A stretch of DNA of 42,580 nt, from contig DUMY01000161.1 of assembly GCA_012839645.1 (NCBI GenBank), forward strand, positions 1-42,580, given 5' to 3'. Both the position numbers and the translations under genes were made by a program. Source of the stretch: Syntrophomonadaceae bacterium. GTDB lineage: Bacteria; Bacillota; DSM-12270; Thermacetogeniales; Thermacetogeniaceae. Below are positions 18,135 through 27,901 of the stretch, in pieces. The notes under the pieces were generated by a model, which saw only the letters and a list, made by a program, of their open reading frames with translations, made no database searches and was not told the origin of the DNA. Within the stretch, counting starts at the first letter, position 1. Each line of letters opens with the position of its first letter.

Positions 18135-18665
18135 ATGCTGACCGGAACAACAGTGATTTGCGTTAAACGGGATGGTAATGTGGCCATAGGAGGAGATGGA
18201 CAGGTTACCTTCGGAAACAACACCATTATGAAGGCACATGCCTGCAAAATTAGGAAGCTGTATGATGGTCGTATTTTAGCCGGTTTTGCAGGTTCTGTGG
18301 CGGATTCATTAACTCTTTTTGATAAATTTGAGCGCAAGCTTGAAGAATACCGTGGCAATTTAATGCGAGCAGCAGTTGAATTGGCCAGGGAATGGCGTAT
18401 GGACAGGGTTCTTCGGCGCCTGGAGGCACTTTTGGTTGTGGCAGATCAGGAACATCTTCTCATAATATCCGGGAGCGGCGAGGTTATTGAGCCTGATGAT
18501 GGCATTGCGGCAGTGGGTTCTGGTTCACCATATGCACTGGCTGCTGCCCGGGCATTGATCAACCATACATCGTTAGAGGCGGAACAGGTGGTCCAATCAG
18601 CCCTTGAGATTGCGGCCTCTATATGCATTTATACAAATGATTATATTACTATAGAAAAACTGTAA
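18135..18665 (+). CDS. hslV: ATP-dependent protease peptidase subunit HslV/ClpQ
   Basis: [64 protein letters not shown]. Start moved to MLTGTT. Confidence 0.95.
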   Translation: MLTGTTVICVKRDGNVAIGGDGQVTFGNNTIMKAHACKIRKLYDGRILAGFAGSVADSLTLFDKFERKLEEYRGNLMRAAVELAREWRMDRVLRRLEALLVVADQEHLLIISGSGEVIEPDDGIAAVGSGSPYALAAARALINHTSLEAEQVVQSALEIAASICIYTNDYITIEKL

Positions 18666-18679
18666 GAGGTGAAAACCAG

Positions 18680-20086
18680 GTGGAGGAATTAACCCCCCGG
18701 CAGATTGTGGCCGAACTGGATCGCTACATTATCGGCCAGGATGATGCCAAAAAAGCAGTTGCTGTCGCCCTGCGCAATAGATATCGCAGGCATCGACTCC
18801 CGTTGGAACTCCAGGATGAGATAATACCGAAAAATATTATTATGATTGGCCCAACAGGTGTGGGAAAAACAGAAATTGCGCGGCGCCTTGCGAAACTCGT
18901 CAAAGCGCCTTTTGTAAAGGTAGAAGCAACTAAATTCACAGAAGTAGGTTATGTGGGCAAGGATGCCGAATCAATGGTGCGTGACCTGGTAGAGGTCGCC
19001 ATCAGGATGATCAAGCAGGAAAAGATGGCTGAGGTCGGTGAGAAGGCAAAGAAGCTTGCAGAAGAAAGAATCTTAGAGATACTTGTCCCCTCAACGAAAC
19101 GCGGTAAACCCTTAAAAAACCCACTGGATCTGTTGTTTGGGGAAATGACTGAAGAGGAAGAAGAGGAAGAAGAGGAAGAAATATCCCCAGATCTGCAGAA
19201 TAACCGGATGCTGCGGGAAAAGATTGCCATGGAACTGCAATCTGGGGCACTTGAAGACAGAAAGATTGAAATTGAGGTAGAAGAAAACCACCAAAAAACC
19301 CTTGAGGTGTTTACCCTCGGAGGCATGGAAGAAATGGGCATCAATTTACAGGATATGCTTGGGGGTTTTTTGCCCAGAAAAAAAAGAAAGCGTCGGGTGA
19401 CCATACGGGAGGCGCGACGCATTCTAGCTCAGCAAGAGGCTCAGAACCTGGTGGATATGGATGAGGTGGTTTCTCTGGCAGTCCAGCGTACTGAGCAGTG
19501 CGGGATTATTTTTTTGGATGAAATCGATAAGATTGCCGGCAGAGAAAACACCACTGGTCCTGATGTTTCACGTGGTGGAGTGCAGCGTGATATATTACCG
19601 ATTATCGAAGGCTCAACTGTGATGACCAAACATGGTCCAGTAAACACTGATTATGTTTTATTTATAGCTGCGGGTGCCTTTCATGTATCCAAACCCTCAG
19701 ATCTGATCCCTGAACTACAGGGGCGCTTCCCTATCCGGGTAGAATTAGAACCCCTGGAAAAGGATGATTTTTTGAGGATTTTAACAGAACCGGATAACTC
19801 TTTGATCCGACAGTATACAGCACTGCTGGATACTGAGGGGTTGCATATAGAATTCACTCCGGATGCTTTAGAAGAGATTTCTGAGATGGCATATCTTGTC
19901 AATGCCCAGGCTGAAAATATTGGAGCAAGAAGACTTCATACCATCTTGGAAAAAGTACTGGATGATCTCTCCTTCCAAGCACCGGAAATATCTCAGCAAA
20001 AAAATGTTGTTATAGATAAAGAATATGTAGCAGAACGCCTGGAGGGAATTGTTGCTGACGGTAATTTAAGCAGCTATATTCTTTAA
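18680..20086 (+). CDS. hslU: HslU/ClpY ATPase subunit
   Basis: [63 protein letters not shown]. Confidence 0.97.
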   Translation: MEELTPRQIVAELDRYIIGQDDAKKAVAVALRNRYRRHRLPLELQDEIIPKNIIMIGPTGVGKTEIARRLAKLVKAPFVKVEATKFTEVGYVGKDAESMVRDLVEVAIRMIKQEKMAEVGEKAKKLAEERILEILVPSTKRGKPLKNPLDLLFGEMTEEEEEEEEEEISPDLQNNRMLREKIAMELQSGALEDRKIEIEVEENHQKTLEVFTLGGMEEMGINLQDMLGGFLPRKKRKRRVTIREARRILAQQEAQNLVDMDEVVSLAVQRTEQCGIIFLDEIDKIAGRENTTGPDVSRGGVQRDILPIIEGSTVMTKHGPVNTDYVLFIAAGAFHVSKPSDLIPELQGRFPIRVELEPLEKDDFLRILTEPDNSLIRQYTALLDTEGLHIEFTPDALEEISEMAYLVNAQAENIGARRLHTILEKVLDDLSFQAPEISQQKNVVIDKEYVAERLEGIVADGNLSSYIL

Positions 20087-20108
20087 ACGGGATTTGAGGG
20101 GGGTTGAA

Positions 20109-20912
20109 ATGGAGCAGTTATTGGAAATCATATACTACATTAAAAGTCTTCACAAAACGAGAACAAGAGAGAACATGCAAGATTTTACCGATATCGCCCA
20201 GGTCATAAGTCAGAATGTCCAGGCTAATGTTTTTATAATAGGCCGCAGAGGAAAAATTCTTGGAAATCACTTATTAGAGGAGAGTTCTTGCAGAAACCTG
20301 AATGAGGTATATGATTTTAGTCAACGTTTTCCCGAAAGCTACAATCAGAAACTTAATTTGGTTACAGAAACACACTCCAATATGAGCACGGATAAATCCT
20401 GCTTTTTTTCATCAAGTGAATGTCCCCTCCAAGAACGCAGGGTGACTATTGTTCCCATCTACGGAGGCGGAGAGCGTTTGGGAAGCTTAGTAATAATTAG
20501 TGCTGGGAAAAGCTTGCCCAATGAGGCACTTGTTGTGGCAGAGTATGGGGCCATGGTTGTGGGAATGGAGGTTATGCAATTAATTAGTGAGCGTACAGAA
20601 TCAGATACAAAAAAAAGGGCAACCGTTCAGATTGCCTTGAGCACACTGTCATTTTCAGAACTAAGGGCAGCACAGCATATTTTCAAAGAGTTGGGTGCCT
20701 TAGAAGGGTTGGTTGTTGCCAGTCGAGTTGCGGACCGCGCGGGAATTACGCGTTCAGTGATTGTCAATGCACTGCGGAAACTGGAAAGCGCAAATATGAT
20801 CCAGACAAAATCCTTAGGTATGAAAGGTACCTATATTCGTATTTTTAATGAAAACATCCTGAATGAGCTTAAGAAGAGGGGATGGCAGCAAAAGGAGAAA
20901 GATAAATTTTAA
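20109..20912 (+). CDS. codY: GTP-sensing transcriptional pleiotropic repressor CodY
   Basis: HTH VASRVADRAGITRSVIVNALRKLESANMIQTKSLGMKGTYIRI; position after hslU. Confidence 0.95.
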   Translation: MEQLLEIIYYIKSLHKTRTRENMQDFTDIAQVISQNVQANVFIIGRRGKILGNHLLEESSCRNLNEVYDFSQRFPESYNQKLNLVTETHSNMSTDKSCFFSSSECPLQERRVTIVPIYGGGERLGSLVIISAGKSLPNEALVVAEYGAMVVGMEVMQLISERTESDTKKRATVQIALSTLSFSELRAAQHIFKELGALEGLVVASRVADRAGITRSVIVNALRKLESANMIQTKSLGMKGTYIRIFNENILNELKKRGWQQKEKDKF

Positions 20913-20945
20913 TAATGGTGTTAGGACTTTAGTATCATATAATTA

Positions 20946-20987
20946 ATGGCAATAGCTAAATATTTAGCTTATTGTCATATTTTTTTG
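20946..20987 (+). terminator. Terminator-like hairpin between codY and flgB
   Basis: atggcaatagctaaa / tttagcttattgtcat stem (one G-U, one bulge) followed by a T-run. Confidence 0.6.
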
Positions 20988-21055
20988 TCGAAATAAGAAG
21001 GATATTTCAAGGGGACCTAGAAACTATTACTAATTATAAGAATGTTCTTCCTCAG

Positions 21056-21084
21056 TTGTAAAACAGTTTTTGTAATATTATGAT
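21056..21084 (+). promoter_or_regulatory. Candidate sigma-A promoter for the fla/che operon
   Basis: TTGTAA (21056..21061), 17-nt spacer, TATGAT (21079..21084), just upstream of the flgB RBS. Confidence 0.45.
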
Positions 21085-21110
21085 AATTGGTAAATTGGCA
21101 GGAGGGCGAT

Positions 21111-21518
21111 ATGATTAAGAATCTTGGTAACCCGTTAATTCCAATGTTTAAAAAAGCTCTTGATGTCAACTGGCTGCGACAGCAGGTGATCAGTCAAAAT
21201 ATTGCCAATGTTGATACACCTAATTATAAAAGAATTGATCTTGATTTCAAGAATGTCTTAGCCAAAAAGAGCAGGACCCAGGACCTAGATTTGCATAGAA
21301 CAAATCCGCTGCACCTGGGAGGAAGTAGCAAAGGAAAAGAAGTTTTGCCGCTGTTACGCCAGACACAAACGAGAAACAGGAATGATGGCAATAATGTTGT
21401 TCCAGAACAGGAAAATGCCTTGATGGCGGAGACGATGTTACAGTACCAGCTCTTGACACGGTTGACCACAGAGCATTTAAGTATGCTGCGCTCGGCCATT
21501 ACTGAAGGGAGGCGTTAG
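21111..21518 (+). CDS. flgB: Flagellar basal-body rod protein FlgB
   Basis: QNIANVDTPNYKRIDLDFKNVL; first gene of the fla operon; RBS ggaggg before ATG 21111. Confidence 0.95.
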   Translation: MIKNLGNPLIPMFKKALDVNWLRQQVISQNIANVDTPNYKRIDLDFKNVLAKKSRTQDLDLHRTNPLHLGGSSKGKEVLPLLRQTQTRNRNDGNNVVPEQENALMAETMLQYQLLTRLTTEHLSMLRSAITEGRR

Positions 21519-21521
21519 CAG

Positions 21522-21968
21522 GTGGGCTTATTTACGGGAATTGAGATTAGCAGCAGTGGACTCACTGCCCAGAGGTTGCGATTGGACGTCACTGCCAGCA
21601 ATATTGCTAATGCTGAAACAACCAGGTCAGGGAAGATTGATGACGCCGGACGCCCGGTACCTTACCGTAAGAAAAATGTTGTTTTTGAGACAGGTAGTCC
21701 CTTTGAGACTTGTTTACAGCGTAAGCTTGGCAGTATCAGTGGTGTTAGGGTGAGAAGTATAGTTGCGGATAACGCCGAGCCGCGCCTGGTTTACAATCCT
21801 GATCACCCGGATGCTGATGAAGTGGGGTATGTGAGGATGCCTAATGTCAATATACTCGAAGAGATGGTGGATCTGATTAGTGCAACGAGATCTTATGAAG
21901 CAAATGTAACAGCTCTTAATGCTACAAAAGAAATGTGCTTGCGGGCACTAGAAATCGGTCGTCGTTAA
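21522..21968 (+). CDS. flgC: Flagellar basal-body rod protein FlgC
   Basis: SSSGLTAQRLRLDVTASNIANAETTR...PDADEVGYVRMPNVNILEEMVDLISATRSYEANVTALN. Confidence 0.96.
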   Translation: MGLFTGIEISSSGLTAQRLRLDVTASNIANAETTRSGKIDDAGRPVPYRKKNVVFETGSPFETCLQRKLGSISGVRVRSIVADNAEPRLVYNPDHPDADEVGYVRMPNVNILEEMVDLISATRSYEANVTALNATKEMCLRALEIGRR

Positions 21969-21987
21969 AGTTAGGTGAGGAGGCAGA

Positions 21988-22284
21988 ATGATTATGGAAT
22001 CAATTAACGGAATCCAACCGTTAACGGGGAAGACACTTTTCCCAAAAACTGATATTAGTAATGAGGCTTCATTCAAAGACCTTTTTGGGTCGGCTCTACA
22101 TCAGGTGAACAGTTTGCAAAAGGATGCCGAAAGAAAGGCCGGTGAAGTTGTTTTAGGAGATGCCAACAGTTTTCATGAAGTGGTTATTGCCACTGAAAAG
22201 GCCGCACTTGCCTTACAGCTGCTGGTGCAGTTTCAGAATAAAGCAGTGGATGCTTACCATGAAATTATGCGCATCCAATTATAA
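21988..22284 (+). CDS. fliE: Flagellar hook-basal body complex protein FliE
   Basis: FKDLFGSALHQVNSLQKDAE...DANSFHEVVIATEKAALALQLLVQFQNKAVDAYHEIMRIQL. Confidence 0.95.
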   Translation: MIMESINGIQPLTGKTLFPKTDISNEASFKDLFGSALHQVNSLQKDAERKAGEVVLGDANSFHEVVIATEKAALALQLLVQFQNKAVDAYHEIMRIQL

Positions 22285-22287
22285 GAA

Positions 22288-23859
22288 TTGAGTTGGTATG
22301 CTGTGAAGGAGATGCTGTCAAATCAAAAAGAAAAAGCAGTTATTTTTTGGAACAGGCTATCAGCAGTTCAGAAATTTCTTTTGGTAACCGGAGCTGTAAT
22401 TATAATAATTATTGCCATACTCCTCATAGTTTTTGTAAGCAGACCAAACTATGTATCCCTTTACACAGACCTTGATCCTCAGGATGCTGCAGCTATAACT
22501 GAGTATTTAAAAGAACAAAAGGTTCTGTATAAATTGGAGGACGGCGGTTCAACAATCCTTGTTCCTGAGTCACAGAAGTATGACCTGCGACTTTCTCTGG
22601 CCCATGAAGGCATACCAAAGGGCGGAAGTGTGGGTTTCGAATCTTTTGATGAATCTCGTTTTGGGGAAACAGAAAGTGAGCGCCGCGTAAGATACCTGGT
22701 AGCTCTGCAGGGGGAATTGGAGCGTACTATTTGCAAGCTGGATTCAGTTGAGGATGTGCGTGTACATATTGTTGTGCCGGAGCCATCACTTTTTCTGGAA
22801 GAGGAGAAGGATGCTACAGCCGCTGTTCTGGTCAAGCTTAAGCCCGGTTCTGACCTAGAGGAGGAACAAGTAAATGGGATTATCAATCTTGTAGCCAGTG
22901 GGGTTGAGGGGCTAAAACAAGGTAATGTCACAGTGGTCGATACCGGGGGAAATATTCTTTCAGCAGGTTTGGAAGGTGGTACCGATACTGTAAGGACCAC
23001 CGGGTTAACTGCTAAACAGCACCAGGTTGAGCATGATTATGAGAAACAAATAGAGAATTCTCTGCGAGAGATGCTGGATCAGATAGTTGGTCAGGGGAAA
23101 ACAGTGGTGCGTGCTCATGCGACCCTGGATTTTGACCATGTAGAGCTCCAGCGCGAGACCTTTGGTGATAAGACAATTAGGAGTCAGGAGATAGAGGAGG
23201 AGCATACTTCGCAAAACGAGCCTTTACCAGGTGGTGTCCCTGGCAGTGAAAGTAATATACCTGGTGATCAATACCAAGAAGTAGAGGAAGACCCATCCAC
23301 TTCCACTTCGCAGTCCACCAGAAAAACCACAAACTATGAAATTGATCAAGAGAATGAGCACCGGGTAGTGGCCCCGGGTGCGGTCAAACAGCTCTCTCTC
23401 TCTGTAGTCTTGGATGTTCAACCAGGTTCTGTACAGCAAAATGAGATCACTGATCTGGTTACTGCCGCTGTTGGATTGGACACTGAACGCGGAGATAAGC
23501 TGACAGTAACCTGTATGCCCTTTGACAGGAGTTGGTCAGAGAAGCTGGACGAGGAAATGGCGGCCAAAGAAGAACGACAGCAGTTATTATACTACGGGGC
23601 AGCTGCAGCAGCAGTTATTATACTTATTGTCATTGCTGCGATGGTTTACAGGAGAAGGCAGGATGTGGATGATGTGATCGATTACTCTGCTGTATCACAG
23701 CCGACCGTAGAGGATGTCTTGGCGGCTCAAGAAGAGGACATGCCGGAGGAAGAGCGGGAGAAGGCACGAATTGCTGACAAAATAAAAACCCAGGTTAAAC
23801 AGCAACCGGACAAAGCCGCGGAACTGATTAAAACCTGGTTGGGTGAGGATCAGAGGTGA
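22288..23859 (+). CDS. fliF: Flagellar M-ring protein FliF
   Basis: YVSLYTDLDPQDAAAITEYLKEQ...RRVRYLVALQGELERTICKLDSVEDVRVHIVVPEPSLF; TTG start assumed. Confidence 0.95.
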   Translation: MSWYAVKEMLSNQKEKAVIFWNRLSAVQKFLLVTGAVIIIIIAILLIVFVSRPNYVSLYTDLDPQDAAAITEYLKEQKVLYKLEDGGSTILVPESQKYDLRLSLAHEGIPKGGSVGFESFDESRFGETESERRVRYLVALQGELERTICKLDSVEDVRVHIVVPEPSLFLEEEKDATAAVLVKLKPGSDLEEEQVNGIINLVASGVEGLKQGNVTVVDTGGNILSAGLEGGTDTVRTTGLTAKQHQVEHDYEKQIENSLREMLDQIVGQGKTVVRAHATLDFDHVELQRETFGDKTIRSQEIEEEHTSQNEPLPGGVPGSESNIPGDQYQEVEEDPSTSTSQSTRKTTNYEIDQENEHRVVAPGAVKQLSLSVVLDVQPGSVQQNEITDLVTAAVGLDTERGDKLTVTCMPFDRSWSEKLDEEMAAKEERQQLLYYGAAAAAVIILIVIAAMVYRRRQDVDDVIDYSAVSQPTVEDVLAAQEEDMPEEEREKARIADKIKTQVKQQPDKAAELIKTWLGEDQR

Positions 23860-23861
23860 CA

Positions 23862-24866
23862 ATGATGAAGAAGCTAACCGGGAGACAGAAAGCAGCTATT
23901 CTATTGATATCTCTTGGGCCTGATCTTTCATCACAGATCTTTAAGCACCTACCAGAGGAAGAGGTTGAAAAACTGACCCTGGAAATAGCAAATATTAGTA
24001 ATGTGCCTTACCAGAAGAGGGATGAGGTGTATCAGGAGTTTTATCAGATTTCACTGGCAGATGATTATATAAGTCAGGGTGGGGTCAACTATGCAAAGGA
24101 ACTTCTGGAAAAGGCCTATGGTAAGCAAAAAGCCACAGAAATTATCAACCGCCTGACGGCAAATCTTCAGGTGAGGCCCTTTGATTTTGTTAGAAAAACA
24201 GATCCCACACAGCTGATTAATTTTATTCAACATGAGCATCCTCAAACAATCGCTTTGATCATGGCTTATCTGGATTCGGATCAGGCATCTGCAGTGCTTT
24301 CAGAGCTGCCCGCTGAGATGCAGACTGATGTGGCGCGCAGGATTGCTCTTATGGACAGCACCACTCCTGAGGTTCTTCGGGAAGTGGAAAAGGTTTTGGA
24401 ACGCAAACTATCTTCTGTGGTCACTCATGATTACACAAGCGCCGGTGGGGTAAAGGCACTTGTGGATGTTCTTAATCGGGTAGATCGAGCAACAGAGAAA
24501 ACAATTATTGAAACCTTGGAGATTCAAGACCCGGAACTGGCTGAAGAAATAAAAAACCTGTTGTTTGTCTTTGAGGATATTGTGCAGCTTGATGATCGTG
24601 CAGTGCAGTTAATTCTCAGGGAGATCGATTCCCATGACCTGGCTCTGGCTCTCAAAGGATCTGGAGAAGAAGTGATGAGCAAGATCGAGCGTAATATCTC
24701 TAAGAGGGCAGCAGAGATGTTAAAAGAAGATATTGATTATATGGGGCCCGTACGCTTGCGTGATGTGGAAGAGGCCCAGCAGAAGATTGTAGCAGAGATC
24801 CGTAAACTGGAGGAACAGGGACAGATTGTTATTACCAGAGGTGGGAGGGATGACATCATTGTTTAG
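23862..24866 (+). CDS. fliG: Flagellar motor switch protein FliG
   Basis: LTGRQKAAILLISLGPDLSSQIFKHLPEEEVEKL...HPQTIALIMAYL...EEVMSKIERNISKRAAEMLKEDIDYMGPVRLRDVEEAQQKIV. Confidence 0.97.
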   Translation: MMKKLTGRQKAAILLISLGPDLSSQIFKHLPEEEVEKLTLEIANISNVPYQKRDEVYQEFYQISLADDYISQGGVNYAKELLEKAYGKQKATEIINRLTANLQVRPFDFVRKTDPTQLINFIQHEHPQTIALIMAYLDSDQASAVLSELPAEMQTDVARRIALMDSTTPEVLREVEKVLERKLSSVVTHDYTSAGGVKALVDVLNRVDRATEKTIIETLEIQDPELAEEIKNLLFVFEDIVQLDDRAVQLILREIDSHDLALALKGSGEEVMSKIERNISKRAAEMLKEDIDYMGPVRLRDVEEAQQKIVAEIRKLEEQGQIVITRGGRDDIIV

Positions 24867-25590
24867 AGTGATTAAAGCGGACCATCTCTATTTATCTCCG
24901 CCTAGGATAATCGCTTCCCGACATGACAGGGGACGAAAGAATGATAACGGTTCGTGTGAACCGGAAGCTGTGATAGCTGAAACCGAATTGATGGTTCAGC
25001 AGTTGTTAAATGAGGCCCAAGAAAAAGCCGAAAAAATTATCTCAGGAGCTCAGGTTGAGGCAGAAAAGATTGTGGAAAATGCCAATAAAACAGTGCTTGA
25101 ATTAGAACAAAAGGCAAAAAAGAAGGGGTATGAAGCTGGCTTTCTGTCAGGGCAGAGTGCATTGGACGGGGAACGTGAACATTTGCATGCTGAAATAACC
25201 AGACAGCAAGAGGGTTTGGTAAAAAAAAGGAACCTTCTTCTTAAACAATTGGAACCGGAAATTATCAAGCTGGCAGTTATTATTGCCAGGTGTGTTATCC
25301 ATACAGAACTTAAAGTTGCTCCAGAACAGGTAAGGGCTATCGCTAAAGCGGTGCTAGCTAAGGCCCAGGGTGATGGGGAACTAGTATTAAAGGTTTCTTC
25401 CCGGGATTACGATGTTATTAGTTCTTTAATCCAAGAAGATATTACAAATGAAGCGCGGATAAATGTTGTTGTTGACAACTCCCAGACCATGGGATGCCAG
25501 ATGGAAACACCTTTTGGCGAGATCGATGCTTCTATTGAGGGGCAGCTTCAGGAAGTTGCCTCTGATTTGCTGGAAGCGAGCCAGAAATGA
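24850..25590 (+). CDS. fliH: Flagellar assembly protein FliH
   Basis: Coiled-coil rich, C-terminal FliH pattern (IKLAVIIARCVIHTELKVAPEQV); ATG 24850 after gaggtgggagg, overlapping the fliG stop. Confidence 0.88.
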   Translation: MTSLFRVIKADHLYLSPPRIIASRHDRGRKNDNGSCEPEAVIAETELMVQQLLNEAQEKAEKIISGAQVEAEKIVENANKTVLELEQKAKKKGYEAGFLSGQSALDGEREHLHAEITRQQEGLVKKRNLLLKQLEPEIIKLAVIIARCVIHTELKVAPEQVRAIAKAVLAKAQGDGELVLKVSSRDYDVISSLIQEDITNEARINVVVDNSQTMGCQMETPFGEIDASIEGQLQEVASDLLEASQK

Positions 25591-26906
25591 TCAGCCTGGG
25601 AAAATATATAAGACGCATGGAGAACTTTAATCCCATCAAGTACCGGGGTAAAATCGAGCAAATTGTCGGCTTAACAATCGAGGCTGTGGGACCCTGGGGA
25701 AATGTAGGGGAACTCTGTTATATTAATTCACCTGAGGGAAGAATCAAAGCAGAGATTGTGGGTTTTAAAGGAGAGAAAACTATTCTCATGCCCATGGGTG
25801 AATTGCGGGGAGTGGGGCCTGGGTGTGAGGTGACAGCCTCTGGTGATATCTTCAAGATCGGTGTTGGGGCGGGTTTAAAGGGACGAATTTTGGATGGACT
25901 GGGACAGCCCTTAGATGGGAAGGATCCGGTTATGGTGGAGGAGTGGGTTCCGGTTGTTTCCAGTGCCCGTAATCCTCTGGAAAGAACCAGGATCCAGGAA
26001 CCCCTACCCTTAGGTATCAAAGCTATTGATGGAGTCCTTACCTGTGGAAAAGGACAGCGTCTGGGGATTTTTGCCGGGAGCGGAGTGGGAAAGAGTATTC
26101 TCATCGGTATGATTGCCCGTAATACCGAGGCAGATGTTAATGTGATCGCCTTGATTGGAGAGCGCGGCCGCGAGGTCAGGGAGTTTATCGAAAGGGATCT
26201 GGGAGAGGAAGGCCTAGAGCGTTCTGTTGTAGTTGCTGCCACTTCAGACCAGCCGGCTTTAGTTAGATTGAAGGGTGCCATGGTAGCAACTGCTATTGCC
26301 GAGTATTTCCGGGATGAGGGACAGAATGTTTTGTTGATGATGGATTCTGTGACGAGGTTTGCCATGGCCCAGCGAGAAATAGGGCTTGCAGTGGGTGAAC
26401 CACCGGCAACCCGTGGCTATACACCGTCAGTGTTTGCTATTTTGCCTAAACTACTGGAGAGGGCAGGAACAGCTAAAGAGGGGACAATTACAGGCCTTTA
26501 TTCTGTTTTAGTTGATGGTGATGATCTCAATGAGCCCATTGCAGATGCTGTGAGGGGAACCCTTGATGGACATATAGTTTTATCTAGGGACCTGGCGGCC
26601 CAAAACCACTATCCGGCGATTGATGTGCTCAGTTCGGTGAGCAGAGTGATGATTGATATCGTTGGTCAGGAACATTTGGGCAGGGCGACCCGGATGCGCA
26701 GCATCATGGCTACCTATAGGGAAGCAAAAGACATGATTGAAATAGGTGCCTATAAAAGCGGTACAAATCCAAGGATCGATGAAGCCATTAGGATGTATGA
26801 GCCATGCCGCAGCTTTTTGCAGCAGGGGGTCTTTGAGAAATTTAGTTTCCAGGAAACGATGCAGCAGCTGGAAAGACTTATATCTGAAGATAGGGAGAAT
26901 AATTAA
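25587..26906 (+). CDS. fliI: Flagellum-specific ATPase FliI
   Basis: GIFAGSGVGKSILIGMIARN, ALIGERGREVREFIERDLG, MMDSVTRFAMAQREIGLAVGEPPATRGYTPSVFAILPKLLERAG. Confidence 0.97.
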   Translation: MISLGKYIRRMENFNPIKYRGKIEQIVGLTIEAVGPWGNVGELCYINSPEGRIKAEIVGFKGEKTILMPMGELRGVGPGCEVTASGDIFKIGVGAGLKGRILDGLGQPLDGKDPVMVEEWVPVVSSARNPLERTRIQEPLPLGIKAIDGVLTCGKGQRLGIFAGSGVGKSILIGMIARNTEADVNVIALIGERGREVREFIERDLGEEGLERSVVVAATSDQPALVRLKGAMVATAIAEYFRDEGQNVLLMMDSVTRFAMAQREIGLAVGEPPATRGYTPSVFAILPKLLERAGTAKEGTITGLYSVLVDGDDLNEPIADAVRGTLDGHIVLSRDLAAQNHYPAIDVLSSVSRVMIDIVGQEHLGRATRMRSIMATYREAKDMIEIGAYKSGTNPRIDEAIRMYEPCRSFLQQGVFEKFSFQETMQQLERLISEDRENN

Positions 26907-26908
26907 AA

Positions 26909-27349
26909 TTGAAGAAATTTTATTTTCGTCTGGACAAATACCGTAACCTCAAGCTACAAGAAGAAAAGGTAGCACGGCTGGAGCTTGCTCGTGCTCGCAG
27001 AGCCTTTCAAGAGGAATCCGGTAGGCTGGCTGCCCTGGAAAAAAAGACCGGTCAGCTGCTGGCAGCAAACAGGAAGCTGCTGGAGGGTCAAATACAGCGG
27101 GAGCTTTTATCTGTGTGCAAAGGCTATCTGCGGTTGCAGCGGTGTTCCTTAGAAGAACAGGCTGCTGCAGCTATCCAGGCAGAGGAGAAAATGAAAAGGG
27201 AAAGACAGGCTTATTTAGAGGTGCGTAAAGATAGCAAATTACTGGAGCGTCTTTACCAGCGGCAGTGGGAAGTTTATTATCAGGATTTATTACGTGAAGA
27301 ACAGAAGGTGCTGGATGAGATAGGGTTGATCTCTTATTCCAGGGATTAG
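26909..27349 (+). CDS. fliJ: Flagellar export chaperone FliJ
   Basis: Position after fliI; FYFRLDKYRNLKLQEEKVARLELARARRAF coiled-coil pattern; TTG start. Confidence 0.85.
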   Translation: MKKFYFRLDKYRNLKLQEEKVARLELARARRAFQEESGRLAALEKKTGQLLAANRKLLEGQIQRELLSVCKGYLRLQRCSLEEQAAAAIQAEEKMKRERQAYLEVRKDSKLLERLYQRQWEVYYQDLLREEQKVLDEIGLISYSRD

Positions 27350-27358
27350 GTGAATAGC

Positions 27359-27874
27359 ATGAAACAAACAACAAGGGTACTGGTTGTTATCATAGTAATT
27401 GTCCTTATTGCAGTGGTCGTAGCGGTAGCGATGGGCTGGGTAGATGTCAGCCGATGGGTAAAGGTATGGTCTGACCAAAAAATCTCAGGGAAAAACCTGC
27501 AAGACGAAAATAAAAAACTCCGGGAACGCTTGATTCTCCTGGAACAGCAGTTGGAGAGTGAAAAGGAACTGCGCCTGCAGTTAGAGCAGGAATTAGCAGT
27601 TTCTGAACAAGAAAAACTGCCTGAGGGTAAGGAAATGTTAGGTGAAAAAGAATACCGGGAACTGGGAAATTACTATGCGGGGATGAAGGCACCTACAGCC
27701 GCTGCCATCCTGGGAAAGATGGCACCTGGGGTAGTTGCCGAAATTTTAATGGGTATGGATAAAGAGGAAGCAGGAGAGATCTTGGCTGCATTGGAGCCAG
27801 AAATGGCTGTACAGGTGACGGAAATGATTGCCGGCAGTGCGGCCCAAGATGTGGCCCAAGAAAGGGATAGATAA
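27359..27874 (+). CDS. MotE/YlxF-like protein (TM helix, coiled coil, MgtE-N-like C-terminus)
   Basis: N-terminal TM, YYAGMKAPTAAAILGKMAPGVVAEILMGMDKEEAGEILAALEPEMAVQVTEMI. Confidence 0.82.
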   Translation: MKQTTRVLVVIIVIVLIAVVVAVAMGWVDVSRWVKVWSDQKISGKNLQDENKKLRERLILLEQQLESEKELRLQLEQELAVSEQEKLPEGKEMLGEKEYRELGNYYAGMKAPTAAAILGKMAPGVVAEILMGMDKEEAGEILAALEPEMAVQVTEMIAGSAAQDVAQERDR

Positions 27875-27901
27875 ACGGTTATTGAAAGGAGGTGATAGAT
27901 A

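Noticed and set aside
25718-26365. 215-aa minus-strand ORF antisense to fliI
   Set aside because: Shadow ORF of a strongly conserved ATPase gene, low-complexity Ser/Pro/Arg composition, no RBS or family signal.
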